From Peristeroidobacter soli (lineage in GTDB: Bacteria > Pseudomonadota > Gammaproteobacteria > Steroidobacterales > Steroidobacteraceae): a DNA stretch of 64,000 nt. This document shows, piece by piece, positions 26,499 to 34,940 of this stretch (positions are counted from its first letter, which is position 1; every line of letters starts with the position of its first letter). The stretch lies in NCBI RefSeq assembly GCF_004138485.1, contig NZ_RYEV01000004.1, forward strand, positions 990,803 to 1,054,802, in the 5' to 3' direction. The notes under the pieces were generated by a model. The model did no database searches, was not told the origin of the DNA, and saw only the letters and a list, made by a program, of their open reading frames with translations. A program made the translations under genes and the position numbers.

Positions 26499-27008
26499 AT
26501 GTCCGAATCGCCCGTCGCCCGGCTCTTCAAGTCGCAGGGGAAACGCGTCCGCAGTTTCCTGCGACGGCGGCTGCGCAACGACGACGATGCGCAGGACGCG
26601 ACCCAGAATGTGTTCCTGGGCCTGGTCAAACGCGAACAGGCGGGGGCATTGGAAGAAGACGCACGCGCCTATATGGTGAAAGCGGCCTACAACGCCGCCA
26701 CCGATGTCCAGCGCTCGCGTGCCACTCACCACGCCGACGATCACTGCACGCTCGACGAAAACACGCCGGCGGGCAGCAAGGCCGAAGCCAGCGAAATTCT
26801 TTATTGGCGCGAAGGCTTGCGCCGGGTCGTCGACGCGCTGAATGAGCTGCCCGATCTGACTCAACAGGTCTTCGCGCTCTATTATGTCGAAGGGCTGCCG
26901 CACGCGGGCATCGCTCGCCGGCTGCACATCTCGATCCGCAGCGTCGAGCGGCACATGGCGAAAGCACTCGCCCATAGTCAGGAACGACTCAAGGACTACC
27001 TGCGATGA
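26499..27008 (+). CDS. ECF sigma factor, FecI type
   Basis: 169 residues from the ATG at 26499; an upstream in-frame ATG at 26394 would add 35 residues unlike the family. Sigma region 2 (RSFLRRRLRNDDDAQD, QNVFLGLVKRE) and region 4 helix-turn-helix (LPDLTQQVFALYYVEG, GIARRLHISIRSVERHMAKAL). Overlaps the fecR-like gene by 4 bp. Divergent from the STN receptor operon, which it is expected to activate. No strong ribosome site is seen before 26499, so the start is the less certain part. Confidence 0.9.
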   Translation: MSESPVARLFKSQGKRVRSFLRRRLRNDDDAQDATQNVFLGLVKREQAGALEEDARAYMVKAAYNAATDVQRSRATHHADDHCTLDENTPAGSKAEASEILYWREGLRRVVDALNELPDLTQQVFALYYVEGLPHAGIARRLHISIRSVERHMAKALAHSQERLKDYLR

Positions 27009-28018
27009 ACACCCCCTCGATATGGACTCACCTGCGGCACGTGTTGGGCGGCTATCCCAACACCGCGGCCGAATGGGCGGTGCGCGTTCAATGTCCCGAC
27101 GTGACGCGCCAGGAATTGCTGGTGCTGGATCAATGGCTCAAGGCCGATCCGCGCAACGCGCAGGCGTATGCCGAGATCAACAAGATCAGCTATCTCGGGC
27201 TGCAGCTGCGGGAACATCGCGCCGAGCTGCCCCGCCTGGAAGGTTATCGACGACTGCGCGCAACCGAGCGAGAGAGCGGAAGATTGGTTCCGGCGCGCCT
27301 GTCCCGACTGACTCCGTCACTGGCCGGCGGCTGTGCCCTGCTGTTGCTCACCGTCATGGTTGGCTGGTTCTGGTACGCGAGCAATCGCTATTCCGTGGGC
27401 CACGGCGAGCAGCAGCGAGTCACGCTCTCCGACGGCTCGAGCGTCATCGTCAACACCGACTCGGAAGTGAAGGTGCTCTACAGCGATAGCTCGCGGGTAG
27501 TGGCCTTACCGCGCGGCGAGGCTTTTTTCGAAGTTGCCAAGAATCCCGAGCGGCCATTCATCGTTCGCACCGACGATCTCGAAGTTCGCGCCATCGGCAC
27601 CCGGTTCAGCGTCCGCCGCACCGAGGGCGGCACGCAGGTCGTAGTTACGGAAGGCCGCGTACGAGTCTCGCGCATCGACACTGTGCGTACGCCACCGGTC
27701 GATCTGATCGCGAACATGCAGCTGAACGTGGCGCCGGAAGTGCCGATTCCCGCACCTATCGCGATCGATGCCGCCGCCGCCACCAGTTGGACCGGCGGCA
27801 TGGTTCAATTCGACGATGAGCCGCTGCTCGATGTGCTCCGGGAAGTGAATCGCTACACTCTCAAGCCGTTCGTCATCGCCGACCCGGCGTTGCAATCGGT
27901 CCATCTGTCCGGCCGCTTCCGGATCGGCGACATGGAATCGGTCACCTTCGCATTGACCAACCGTTTCGACATCGCAGTGACGGAGGAACAGAAAGAGATA
28001 CGAGTGCACCGGCGATAG
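27005..28018 (+). CDS. FecR-type transmembrane anti-sigma factor
   Basis: 337 residues: N-terminal DUF4880-type segment (AAEWAVRVQCPDVTRQELLVLDQWL around residue 20-45, interrupted here), one transmembrane helix near residues 105-125 (CALLLLTVMVGWFWYA), a periplasmic FecR domain (VTLSDGSSVIVNTDSE, LPRGEAFFEVAKNPERPF) and a C-terminal DUF4974-like region (FDDEPLLDVLREVNRY, LSGRF). It would hold the sigma factor until the STN domain of the loaded receptor signals. Translation is coupled to the sigma gene (ATGA). The convergent permease/M1 gene ends 6 bp beyond. Confidence 0.93.
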   Translation: MNTPSIWTHLRHVLGGYPNTAAEWAVRVQCPDVTRQELLVLDQWLKADPRNAQAYAEINKISYLGLQLREHRAELPRLEGYRRLRATERESGRLVPARLSRLTPSLAGGCALLLLTVMVGWFWYASNRYSVGHGEQQRVTLSDGSSVIVNTDSEVKVLYSDSSRVVALPRGEAFFEVAKNPERPFIVRTDDLEVRAIGTRFSVRRTEGGTQVVVTEGRVRVSRIDTVRTPPVDLIANMQLNVAPEVPIPAPIAIDAAAATSWTGGMVQFDDEPLLDVLREVNRYTLKPFVIADPALQSVHLSGRFRIGDMESVTFALTNRFDIAVTEEQKEIRVHRR

Positions 28019-28024
28019 CCGACT

Positions 28025-31000
28025 CTACGACTCGGCTCCGAGCGGCACCAGGTTGTCGTCCGAGTTCCGGTCGACATACTTGTTATAGGGATCGAACCCG
28101 ACGAACTTCGGCTCCTGATCCACCACCACCGTCACCGTATGCTTGCCGCCGCTCACATGCTGGCGCTGCATGAACAGCACACTGCTGTCCTTGAACCCCG
28201 GCTTGCCCGGCTCAGCCGTGAACACGCCGATGTCGAACTCCCCTTCCAGCGGCGCTTCCGTTTCCTCGCCCTTCGCATCCGCGTACAGCTTGCGAGCATT
28301 CAAATCGATGGCGACGCTCCACTTCCCATCGGCCTGCCGGGTCGCGCGACTGCCAGTGACCTTGAGGTCGTACAGCGTGATGTTCTCGAACAGATCCGTG
28401 ATGAGATCCTGCAGTTCAGGCTTCGCTTCCGCCCGCAACCGTGCGATCAAGTCGCGCGAAGTGGGATACGGCGCCGGCTTGAACGCATAATCCCGGATCA
28501 ACGCCCGCAACGCCCGGTTCACGGCGTCTTCGCCCATCAGATCCTTGAGCAGATACATCACCATGCCGCCCTTCTGATAACGGATGTGCGCCTGATTCTC
28601 GACCCGCTCCAGCGGCACTTCGCCAATGAGATCGCTGGCACGGCCCCGCAGGTAGCTATCCAGCGATCCCTTGAGGAACTTGCGGATCTCTTCAGCTCCA
28701 TACATCCGCTCCATCACCATGAGCGCCGCATACTGCGCCAGCGTCTCAGACAGCACAGTCTGACCCTGCATATCCGCGCCGATCACCTGATGCGCCCACC
28801 ACTGGTGCCCGGCTTCGTGGGCTGTGACATAGGTGATGAAATCGATCCGGTCGCGATGCGTGGCGTCGAAGATGAAGCCCGCCGCTTCCGAGTACGGAAT
28901 GGTGCCCGGGAACGCCTGTGCGAAGTTGGAGTACGCCGGAAACTCCACGATCCGGAATTGATTGAACTGATACGGGCTGAAGTTGGTCGAGTAGTAGTCC
29001 ATCGACGCCTTCATCGCCGTGATCATGCGGTCGACGTTATATGGGTGCGTGGGATGGTAGTAGACCGCCAGATTCACGTCGTTCCACTTGTCCTCCTTCA
29101 CCGCGTAACGCGCCGACTGAATCGAGAAGAAGTTCTGAATCGGCGCCTCGGTGCGGAAGTGCGAGACGCGCCGGTCGCCTTCAATCCTCGTGTCGAGCTG
29201 ATGACCCGGCGCCACGACGACGTGATCCGCGGTGCTGGTCACCGTCACGTCGGCGTTGATCCAGTCACTGTCGTGCCTGAAGTAATGGTGGGCGCGACCG
29301 CTTTCGTCTTCGAGCGCGGGCGGGCGAATTTCATCGGGCAGGCCGAACTTGCGACGCTGCGTCCGGTCCGCCAGCAACACGAAACGATTCGGTCCGAGGA
29401 TGGGCGCGATCTGCCAGTTGTCGATGAACACCCCGTTCTCGACCACGCGCATTTCGTTGTTGGTGTTCTTGAAGCCGCGCTGCTCGCGCACGGTTTCGAA
29501 ACGCACCTCGGCGCGCTGACCGGGCGCCAGTGGCTGATCGAACGTAAAGATTCGGTAGTGCAGATCCGGGAACTCGCGCGTCATCTTCGCGCCCGGCACT
29601 TCGAGCGAACGCATCTGCACCTCGGCCGTCACGATCGGCCCGAGGAACGATTTCAACTCGAGCTGACGCGGCCACGACACGTGCACCTCATTCAGCGGTC
29701 CATTCGTCCGGTTCTCGACGACATAGGTACCACGCGTCACCACTCGCGGCTCGGTGGGATAGATGTCGACGTTCAAGTTCACATCGACGATACGGGGCTG
29801 AGTGACCTTCTCGAACGGCAGCACCGTCTTCTCGTACTCCGCCGCCCAGCGCGTGCTGTCGATGAACGTCCGGTACTCGTTGAGAACGTTGGTGTTGTAG
29901 TAGATGTAGCCGCCGACCGCGACCATGACCGCTGCACCACCCGCCGCCATCAATCCAGCGGGCCCCTTCAATCGCGACGGCAGACGCTGCATGCGGCCTT
30001 TCAGTGGCGACGAAGCACCTCGACGCCACAAACCGTACGCGAGCACAGCGAGGATGGCCGAGAACGCCGCCCAGTACAGACGGAACCACGCCGCATGCTT
30101 TGCGAACTCGCCCTGCCCGTTCATATCGGACAGCGGCACCGGCGAGGAGCTGGCGAAGTGATACAGGTTGTGCTCGAAGCCCAGCTTGGACAGCGACATC
30201 TGCGCCACCAGCACCAGTAACGTGATCAGCAGACCGCCGAACTTGTGTGGCACCAGCATCTGGACGAACACCGCCAGCACGGCGTACATCACCATGTTGA
30301 GCAGCCACGGCAGCACATACCAGACCACGTAGTGGCCGAGCTCGAAATCGAAATAGCCCTTGACCGCCTGCACGCACAATGCCGCGCCCACGCTGATCAG
30401 CGCCATGCTGAACAGCACGATGGCAATCGCGATGATCTTCGGCAGCACGAACGCCCAGTCGGCCGAGGGCGTGGCGTCCACGATTTCGTTGACGCGACGT
30501 TCGCGATCCCGCCACACCAGCTCGCCCGCGTAGTACGCGGCGATGATCAAGGGAATCAGCGTGAACTGATCGATCAGCGTCTTGATCATGATGCGCGTGA
30601 CCGGCAACGTGATGCTCACGTTGTCTTCGCCCGCGTACCACAGGCCGACCACCGTGTTCATGAAGCCGATGCCGAGCAACACGATGTACGCGGGGCTGCG
30701 TAGCACGCTGAGCACGTCGAACTTCGTCAACGCGACCAGCGGCCCCCAACCGAGAGCCTGCGTGTCCATCGACGGCGGCGGTAACGGGCCTGCGGTAGGC
30801 GCCTGCTTATCGGCTTTTTCTTCAGTTGGACGCTTCGCTGCCTTGGTTGCGGAGTTCGACTGGTTCTTGAACGTCCGCCACGTCACCGCGAGCAACGCGA
30901 ACCCAATCGCCCCCCACAGGAGGCGATTCTGCAGAAAGCGCCCGACGATAGGCGTCAGCAACGAATTGCGCTCGCTCGCCGTCCAATGCTGAGTCACGCT

Positions 31001-31648
31001 CCTGAAGCCCGACATGCCGAACGGATCGAGCAGCGCCGCGATATCCGCGAATTCCTTGCGCGCAAAGTACGTGGTGGTGAGCAGATACGCCATCAACACC
31101 ACCAGCGCCACGATGTACGTGGCGATCATCGAGCGCGTCACCGTCGCCAGGCTGAAGAAGCTGGCGGACAGCACGAACAGAGTCGGCACACACAGCACGA
31201 GGTACGCATATAGATAGGCGCCGGGACGGAACGGCCCGACGGTGCCCGGATCGAGCCAGGGCATCGCCGACGCGATCAGCACGCCCAGCGGCACGCTCAG
31301 AAACACCAGGCACGTGGTCAGGAACCCGCCAGTGAACCGGCCGAACAGATAGTCGAATCTCGTCAGCCGCGTGGCATGCACGATGGGCCCGAAGCCGCTT
31401 TCATCGTCGCGCAGGATCACGTTGGAAACGAACGTGGTGACGATGAAGATGGCGAAGATCACCATGATCATGCACATGGTGGCGATGGCGAACGGCGAGT
31501 TGCGAGCCACATAGCCGCCCCAGCCGATGCGCAGGTCGTCGGAAGTCACCAGCGTGAAGGTCAACGCCAGAAAGATGAAGCTGGTGATCCAGAAAATGGG
31601 CGAGCGGATCTGATATCGCAGCTCGAAACGCGCGACTTGAGTCAGCAT
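28025..31648 (-). CDS. Second ABC-2 permease/M1 aminopeptidase fusion
   Basis: 1207 residues with the same two-part layout as the fusion at 2244-5855: two ABC-2 membrane halves in the first ~600 residues and an M1 domain with HEAGH at residue 944 and the later SETLAQY glutamate. Zinc ligands look intact. It lies 12 bp after its own ATPase gene. The pair duplicates the first ABC/M1 unit but without an M20 peptidase gene, and its upstream region also carries a 26-bp regulon element (D). Two divergent copies in one regulon suggest two related substrates or two subunit types of one complex. Confidence 0.9.
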   Translation of the reverse strand: MLTQVARFELRYQIRSPIFWITSFIFLALTFTLVTSDDLRIGWGGYVARNSPFAIATMCMIMVIFAIFIVTTFVSNVILRDDESGFGPIVHATRLTRFDYLFGRFTGGFLTTCLVFLSVPLGVLIASAMPWLDPGTVGPFRPGAYLYAYLVLCVPTLFVLSASFFSLATVTRSMIATYIVALVVLMAYLLTTTYFARKEFADIAALLDPFGMSGFRSVTQHWTASERNSLLTPIVGRFLQNRLLWGAIGFALLAVTWRTFKNQSNSATKAAKRPTEEKADKQAPTAGPLPPPSMDTQALGWGPLVALTKFDVLSVLRSPAYIVLLGIGFMNTVVGLWYAGEDNVSITLPVTRIMIKTLIDQFTLIPLIIAAYYAGELVWRDRERRVNEIVDATPSADWAFVLPKIIAIAIVLFSMALISVGAALCVQAVKGYFDFELGHYVVWYVLPWLLNMVMYAVLAVFVQMLVPHKFGGLLITLLVLVAQMSLSKLGFEHNLYHFASSSPVPLSDMNGQGEFAKHAAWFRLYWAAFSAILAVLAYGLWRRGASSPLKGRMQRLPSRLKGPAGLMAAGGAAVMVAVGGYIYYNTNVLNEYRTFIDSTRWAAEYEKTVLPFEKVTQPRIVDVNLNVDIYPTEPRVVTRGTYVVENRTNGPLNEVHVSWPRQLELKSFLGPIVTAEVQMRSLEVPGAKMTREFPDLHYRIFTFDQPLAPGQRAEVRFETVREQRGFKNTNNEMRVVENGVFIDNWQIAPILGPNRFVLLADRTQRRKFGLPDEIRPPALEDESGRAHHYFRHDSDWINADVTVTSTADHVVVAPGHQLDTRIEGDRRVSHFRTEAPIQNFFSIQSARYAVKEDKWNDVNLAVYYHPTHPYNVDRMITAMKASMDYYSTNFSPYQFNQFRIVEFPAYSNFAQAFPGTIPYSEAAGFIFDATHRDRIDFITYVTAHEAGHQWWAHQVIGADMQGQTVLSETLAQYAALMVMERMYGAEEIRKFLKGSLDSYLRGRASDLIGEVPLERVENQAHIRYQKGGMVMYLLKDLMGEDAVNRALRALIRDYAFKPAPYPTSRDLIARLRAEAKPELQDLITDLFENITLYDLKVTGSRATRQADGKWSVAIDLNARKLYADAKGEETEAPLEGEFDIGVFTAEPGKPGFKDSSVLFMQRQHVSGGKHTVTVVVDQEPKFVGFDPYNKYVDRNSDDNLVPLGAES

Positions 31649-31660
31649 GCTTGCATCTCC

Positions 31661-32539
31661 TCAGGCCGCGCGACGCAGCGACGACAGCGTCGAGAAATAC
31701 ACGTCCTCGAGACTGCCTTCCGCGGTATCGAATCCCGGCCCCGGTTGCCTGTCGGCCAGCACGTGGATCACGGTACGGCCGCTCGACAGTCGGGTCGCGA
31801 TGACCTCGTGCGCCTTTCGATGCGCTTCGAGCTCACGCTTGTCGATGACCTTTTGCCAGATGCGACCGCGCAGTTCGCCGATGAGATCCAGCGGTGCGCC
31901 GACCCGCACGATCTTGCCGCCGACCAGCATGGCCGTGCGCGGACACAGGTTCGCAACGTCCTGCACGATGTGCGTCGAGAGGATGACGACGGTGCTCTCG
32001 GCGATCTCCGCCAACAGATTCAGGAATCGATTGCTTTCCTCCGGATCCAGACCCGCGGTGGGCTCATCGACGATGACCAGTCGCGGCTGACCGATCAGCG
32101 CCTGCGCGATACCGAAGCGCTGACGCATGCCGCCGGAGAATCCAGCCAGCGCCTTGTGTCGCACCGGCCAGAGATTGACCTGATTCAACAGCGCTTCGAC
32201 CACCGTGCGCCGCTCGCCACTGGCTGCATAACCCTTGAGCACGGCGATGTGATCGAGCATTTCATAGGCGGACACTCGCGGATACACACCGAAATCCTGC
32301 GGCAGGTAACCGAGCGTCCGGCGCAACGCTTCGGGATCGGCGAGCACATCGATGGCGCCGAAACGAATGCTGCCGGAGGTCGGCGTCTGCAAGGTGGCGA
32401 TGGAACGCATCAACGACGACTTGCCGGCGCCATTCGGCCCCAGCAGCCCGAACATGCCGGGCGGCACCTGCAGCGATACCGAGTCCAGAGCGCGCGTCCC
32501 GTTGGGGTACACGTGAGAGAGATTGTCGATTTGGAGCAC
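31661..32539 (-). CDS. ABC transporter ATP-binding protein (second set)
   Basis: 292 residues from a GTG at 32539 behind GAGGA; this start reproduces the N-terminus of the paralogue at 5867 (hydrophobic-Gln-Ile, then HVYPNGT), whereas an ATG at 32596 adds 19 unrelated residues. Walker A GPNGAGKSS, signature FSGGMRQR, Walker B LVIVDEPTAGLD, LSTHIVQDV. Powers the permease/M1 fusion immediately downstream. The predicted mRNA leader is ~170 nt and contains two hairpins. Confidence 0.93.
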   Translation of the reverse strand: MLQIDNLSHVYPNGTRALDSVSLQVPPGMFGLLGPNGAGKSSLMRSIATLQTPTSGSIRFGAIDVLADPEALRRTLGYLPQDFGVYPRVSAYEMLDHIAVLKGYAASGERRTVVEALLNQVNLWPVRHKALAGFSGGMRQRFGIAQALIGQPRLVIVDEPTAGLDPEESNRFLNLLAEIAESTVVILSTHIVQDVANLCPRTAMLVGGKIVRVGAPLDLIGELRGRIWQKVIDKRELEAHRKAHEVIATRLSSGRTVIHVLADRQPGPGFDTAEGSLEDVYFSTLSSLRRAA

Positions 32540-32642
32540 GGCAGTCCTCGCTGTACAGCGCGGCCTCCCTGGGCCGCAATCGTTATTTGCAGGCACCGCG
32601 CGGCATCAAGACGCGGGGCGTCCCCATTCATTCTCGGGTCGA

Positions 32643-32697
32643 AAGCGGCCAAGGCCGTTTCGACACGCCCGGCAAAAGATGTGACTTTCGCCGGGCC
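32643..32697 (-). other. Two hairpins in the leader of the second ABC ATPase gene
   Basis: Two inverted repeats lie between the predicted promoter (element D, -10 at 32716-32721) and the GTG at 32539: a GAAASGGCC-type stem near 32640-32661 and a CCCGGC/GCCGGG stem extended by AAAG/CTTT near 32668-32697. Neither is followed by a clear T-run in the direction of the gene. They could act as an attenuator or as mRNA stabilisers; no known riboswitch is recognised. Confidence 0.4.
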
Positions 32698-32745
32698 GTC
32701 TTTTATCGCCTCTGAATCTTAGCCAAGGGCGTCGGTGCGACGCCC

Positions 32746-32771
32746 CTAATATCTCTAATGCGCGCCATAAG
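32746..32771 (-). promoter_or_regulatory. 26-bp regulon element, copy D (second ABC/M1 operon promoter)
   Basis: Minus strand reads CTTAT-GGCGCGC-ATTAG-AGAT-ATTAG. A TAAGAT -10 hexamer preceded by TGGC lies at 32716-32721, 24 bp away. It sits just after the stop of the upstream S15-type gene and next to a GGAGGTG/CACCTCC hairpin (32771-32788). Confidence 0.72.
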
Positions 32772-32788
32772 GAGGTGTTATCACCTCC
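32771..32788 (-). terminator. Hairpin after the S15 hydrolase gene, possible terminator
   Basis: Perfect 7-bp stem GGAGGTG/CACCTCC with a 4-base loop, 14 bp downstream of the stop of the gene at 32802. No T-run follows. It overlaps the edge of element D by one base. Confidence 0.4.
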
Positions 32789-32801
32789 TGCGCGCCATGC
32801 G

Positions 32802-34721
32802 TTACTTCACCACCGGCAACAGAATCGCGGTCGGCTGCGCCTTGGAGCGCAGGATGGTGACCTCCGCCTTCTTGTAGTCCGTCGGCCTGGCTTTGAAGAT
32901 ATTCGCCACGAACGTCTGCGGATTCCGGTCGTACAGCGGGAACAGCGTCGACTGGATCTGCACCATGATGCGATGGCCCGGCTGGAACACGTGGTTCACG
33001 TTGGGCAGCTCGAAGCGATACTGCTGCGGCTTGTTGGCCGGAATCGCGGTCGGATGTTCGAAGCTCTCGCGATAGCGGCCTCGGAAGATGTCGGTCGCGA
33101 TCGGCAGCTGATAACCGCTGGCGCCGGGGTTGCTGTAATCCTTGGACGGATACACGTCGATGAGCTTCACGACGAAGTCGCCATCGGTGCCCGTGGTCGA
33201 CGCACGAATGTCGGCGATGGGAATGCCTTGCACTCGTACCGCCTCGGTCAGCACTTCGGTTTCATACACCAACACGTCGGGCCGGCCGGCCACGAAGCGC
33301 TGATCCGTCGACAGCCATTTGCTCCAGGGCTCGTAGGCGCTACCCAACCCTCCGGTGGCGCCGAACTCACCGAACGGATCGACCACCGGCCGTGGCAGGA
33401 ACGGCACCGGCGTGGCCGGATCGCTGGTGTAGGTGTCCCCCCCGCTGGCTTGCGCCGCTTGCTCAAATGACAGACTGAAATCCGGCGTCAGATACAGCGG
33501 CTGCAATTTCGTGCCGCAGCCCCGATCGCAAGCCGTCGGCCAGGTCGTGAATTTGTCCCAACGCTTCTCGCCCGTGTTGTACACCGTGACGCGCGGCAGG
33601 TTGGCTGGCGGTCCATTGCGAAGATGCTCGTTCAAGAACGGCAACAGCATCTCATTGGTCCATTGATACGACGTGTCCGTGGGCCACTTCATCGGGCCGA
33701 TGGACGTGCCGCCACCCCACGGCTGAATGTGATTCCACGGGCCCAGCACCAGCCAGTTGTTGGCTTCGTGACCGGCGGCTTGCAACGCCCGCCAGACATG
33801 ATTCGAGCCCCACATGTCTTCCTGGTCCCACAGGCCCTGCGTCCACAAGGTCGGCACTTTCGACGGACGCTGGACGATGAGCTTGTCGACGGCCATTCCC
33901 TGCCAGAACGCGTCGTACGCAGGATGTTCGAGCAACCGTTGCACGAACGGCAACTTGTCCAACCCGTTGCTGGCGGCGTAGCCGGCCACCGAGCCGGCAC
34001 GAAGGAACTCTTCGTACTTGTCGTAGATCTCGCTCGGCGCGATCACCCCCTCGCCACGCTGCCCGGTCTGCATGTGGACGTAGCCCAGCATCATCTGGCG
34101 GAAGGCGCCGTAGTGGAACCAGTCATCGCCCATCCACGCGTCCAGCAGCGGCCCCACCGGTACGGCCGCCTTGAGCGCCGGGTGTGGATCGAGCAACGCC
34201 ATCGCCGCGGTAAACCCGTCGTATGAGTTTCCGATGATGGCCACACGGCCGTTGGACTCCGACACGTTCTTTACCAGCCAATCGACGGTGTCCCAGGTAT
34301 CGGTGACGTGATCCGTGCTGGTGGGATTGAGGGGCCCACGCACCGGCATCGTGACGACGTAGTTGCCTTCGGAACCATACTTGCCGCGAATGTCCTGATA
34401 AACGCGGATGAAACCCTGCCGCAGGAACTGGTCGGCTTGCATGCTCGATTCGTAGCGCGCGGCGTTGTAAGGCGTGCGCCCCATCAGCATGGGCGCATCC
34501 TTCGCGCCCTTGGGAATGAAAATCAACGTATGCAACTTCACCCCATCGCGCATCGGAATCATCTCCACGCGCTTGATGAAGTTCTGCTCGAAGACCTTGG
34601 CGGTGAATTCCTGGGGAACATCGTTGAAGGGCGGCGGCGATTGCCGGTCCGTATCCGCCTGCGCGGTCGCGGTGACGATCGACAGGGACAGCGCCAGCAA
34701 GCCGAAAGTTCGAAGTCTCAC
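32802..34721 (-). CDS. Exported CocE/S15 hydrolase, alpha-amino acid ester hydrolase-like
   Basis: 639 residues, the length of bacterial alpha-amino acid ester hydrolases. A signal peptide ends at ATAQA. The alpha/beta-hydrolase nucleophile is Ser166 in GNSYDGF, with later acid (GLWDQED) and histidine (GPWNH) motifs; GDDWFHYGAFRQ is a stretch I associate with the amino-ester hydrolases rather than cocaine esterase. A C-terminal jelly-roll (PNVNHVFQPGHRIM) completes the X-Pro dipeptidyl-peptidase C-terminal domain. It would hydrolyse esters or amides whose acyl part is an alpha-amino acid. Divergent from the TonB receptor at 34941, with regulon elements E and E' between them. Confidence 0.85.
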   Translation of the reverse strand: MRLRTFGLLALSLSIVTATAQADTDRQSPPPFNDVPQEFTAKVFEQNFIKRVEMIPMRDGVKLHTLIFIPKGAKDAPMLMGRTPYNAARYESSMQADQFLRQGFIRVYQDIRGKYGSEGNYVVTMPVRGPLNPTSTDHVTDTWDTVDWLVKNVSESNGRVAIIGNSYDGFTAAMALLDPHPALKAAVPVGPLLDAWMGDDWFHYGAFRQMMLGYVHMQTGQRGEGVIAPSEIYDKYEEFLRAGSVAGYAASNGLDKLPFVQRLLEHPAYDAFWQGMAVDKLIVQRPSKVPTLWTQGLWDQEDMWGSNHVWRALQAAGHEANNWLVLGPWNHIQPWGGGTSIGPMKWPTDTSYQWTNEMLLPFLNEHLRNGPPANLPRVTVYNTGEKRWDKFTTWPTACDRGCGTKLQPLYLTPDFSLSFEQAAQASGGDTYTSDPATPVPFLPRPVVDPFGEFGATGGLGSAYEPWSKWLSTDQRFVAGRPDVLVYETEVLTEAVRVQGIPIADIRASTTGTDGDFVVKLIDVYPSKDYSNPGASGYQLPIATDIFRGRYRESFEHPTAIPANKPQQYRFELPNVNHVFQPGHRIMVQIQSTLFPLYDRNPQTFVANIFKARPTDYKKAEVTILRSKAQPTAILLPVVK

Positions 34722-34785
34722 GATGGTTCGCTCTCTTGACGGAGGTAACGCCCGATTCTAGGCACCGGCCTCCGGCCGGCGATAT

Positions 34786-34811
34786 CAAATCATTTTGATG
34801 GCGGCCATAAG
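34786..34811 (-). promoter_or_regulatory. 26-bp regulon element, copy E (S15 hydrolase promoter)
   Basis: Minus strand reads CTTAT-GGCCGCC-ATCAA-AATG-ATTTG; the outer half-site is perfect, the two inner ones are degenerate. The -10 hexamer TAGAAT at 34755-34760 has 25 bp spacing; leader to 34721 about 27 nt. Confidence 0.6.
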
Positions 34812-34835
34812 CGCCACTGACAGACCTAACGCGGG

Positions 34836-34861
34836 CTTATGACGAGCATTAGAACGATTTG
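34836..34861 (+). promoter_or_regulatory. 26-bp regulon element, copy E' (TonB receptor promoter)
   Basis: Plus strand reads CTTAT-GACGAGC-ATTAG-AACG-ATTTG, a strong match. TCAAAT at 34885-34890 is the -10-like hexamer (23 bp spacing). Transcription start near 34897 excludes a start codon at 34839 and supports 34941. Confidence 0.7.
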
Positions 34862-34940
34862 CTACCGCTGCGCGCCGGTCTGTTTCAAATTAAGAGAAGA
34901 ATCTTTCCGGGCCTTACAACTGCACCAACATGGGGACACT

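Noticed and set aside
32596-32596. ATG at 32596 as start of the second ABC ATPase
   Set aside because: It would add 19 residues absent from the paralogue; the GTG at 32539 has a GAGGA ribosome site and gives the same N-terminus as the first ATPase.
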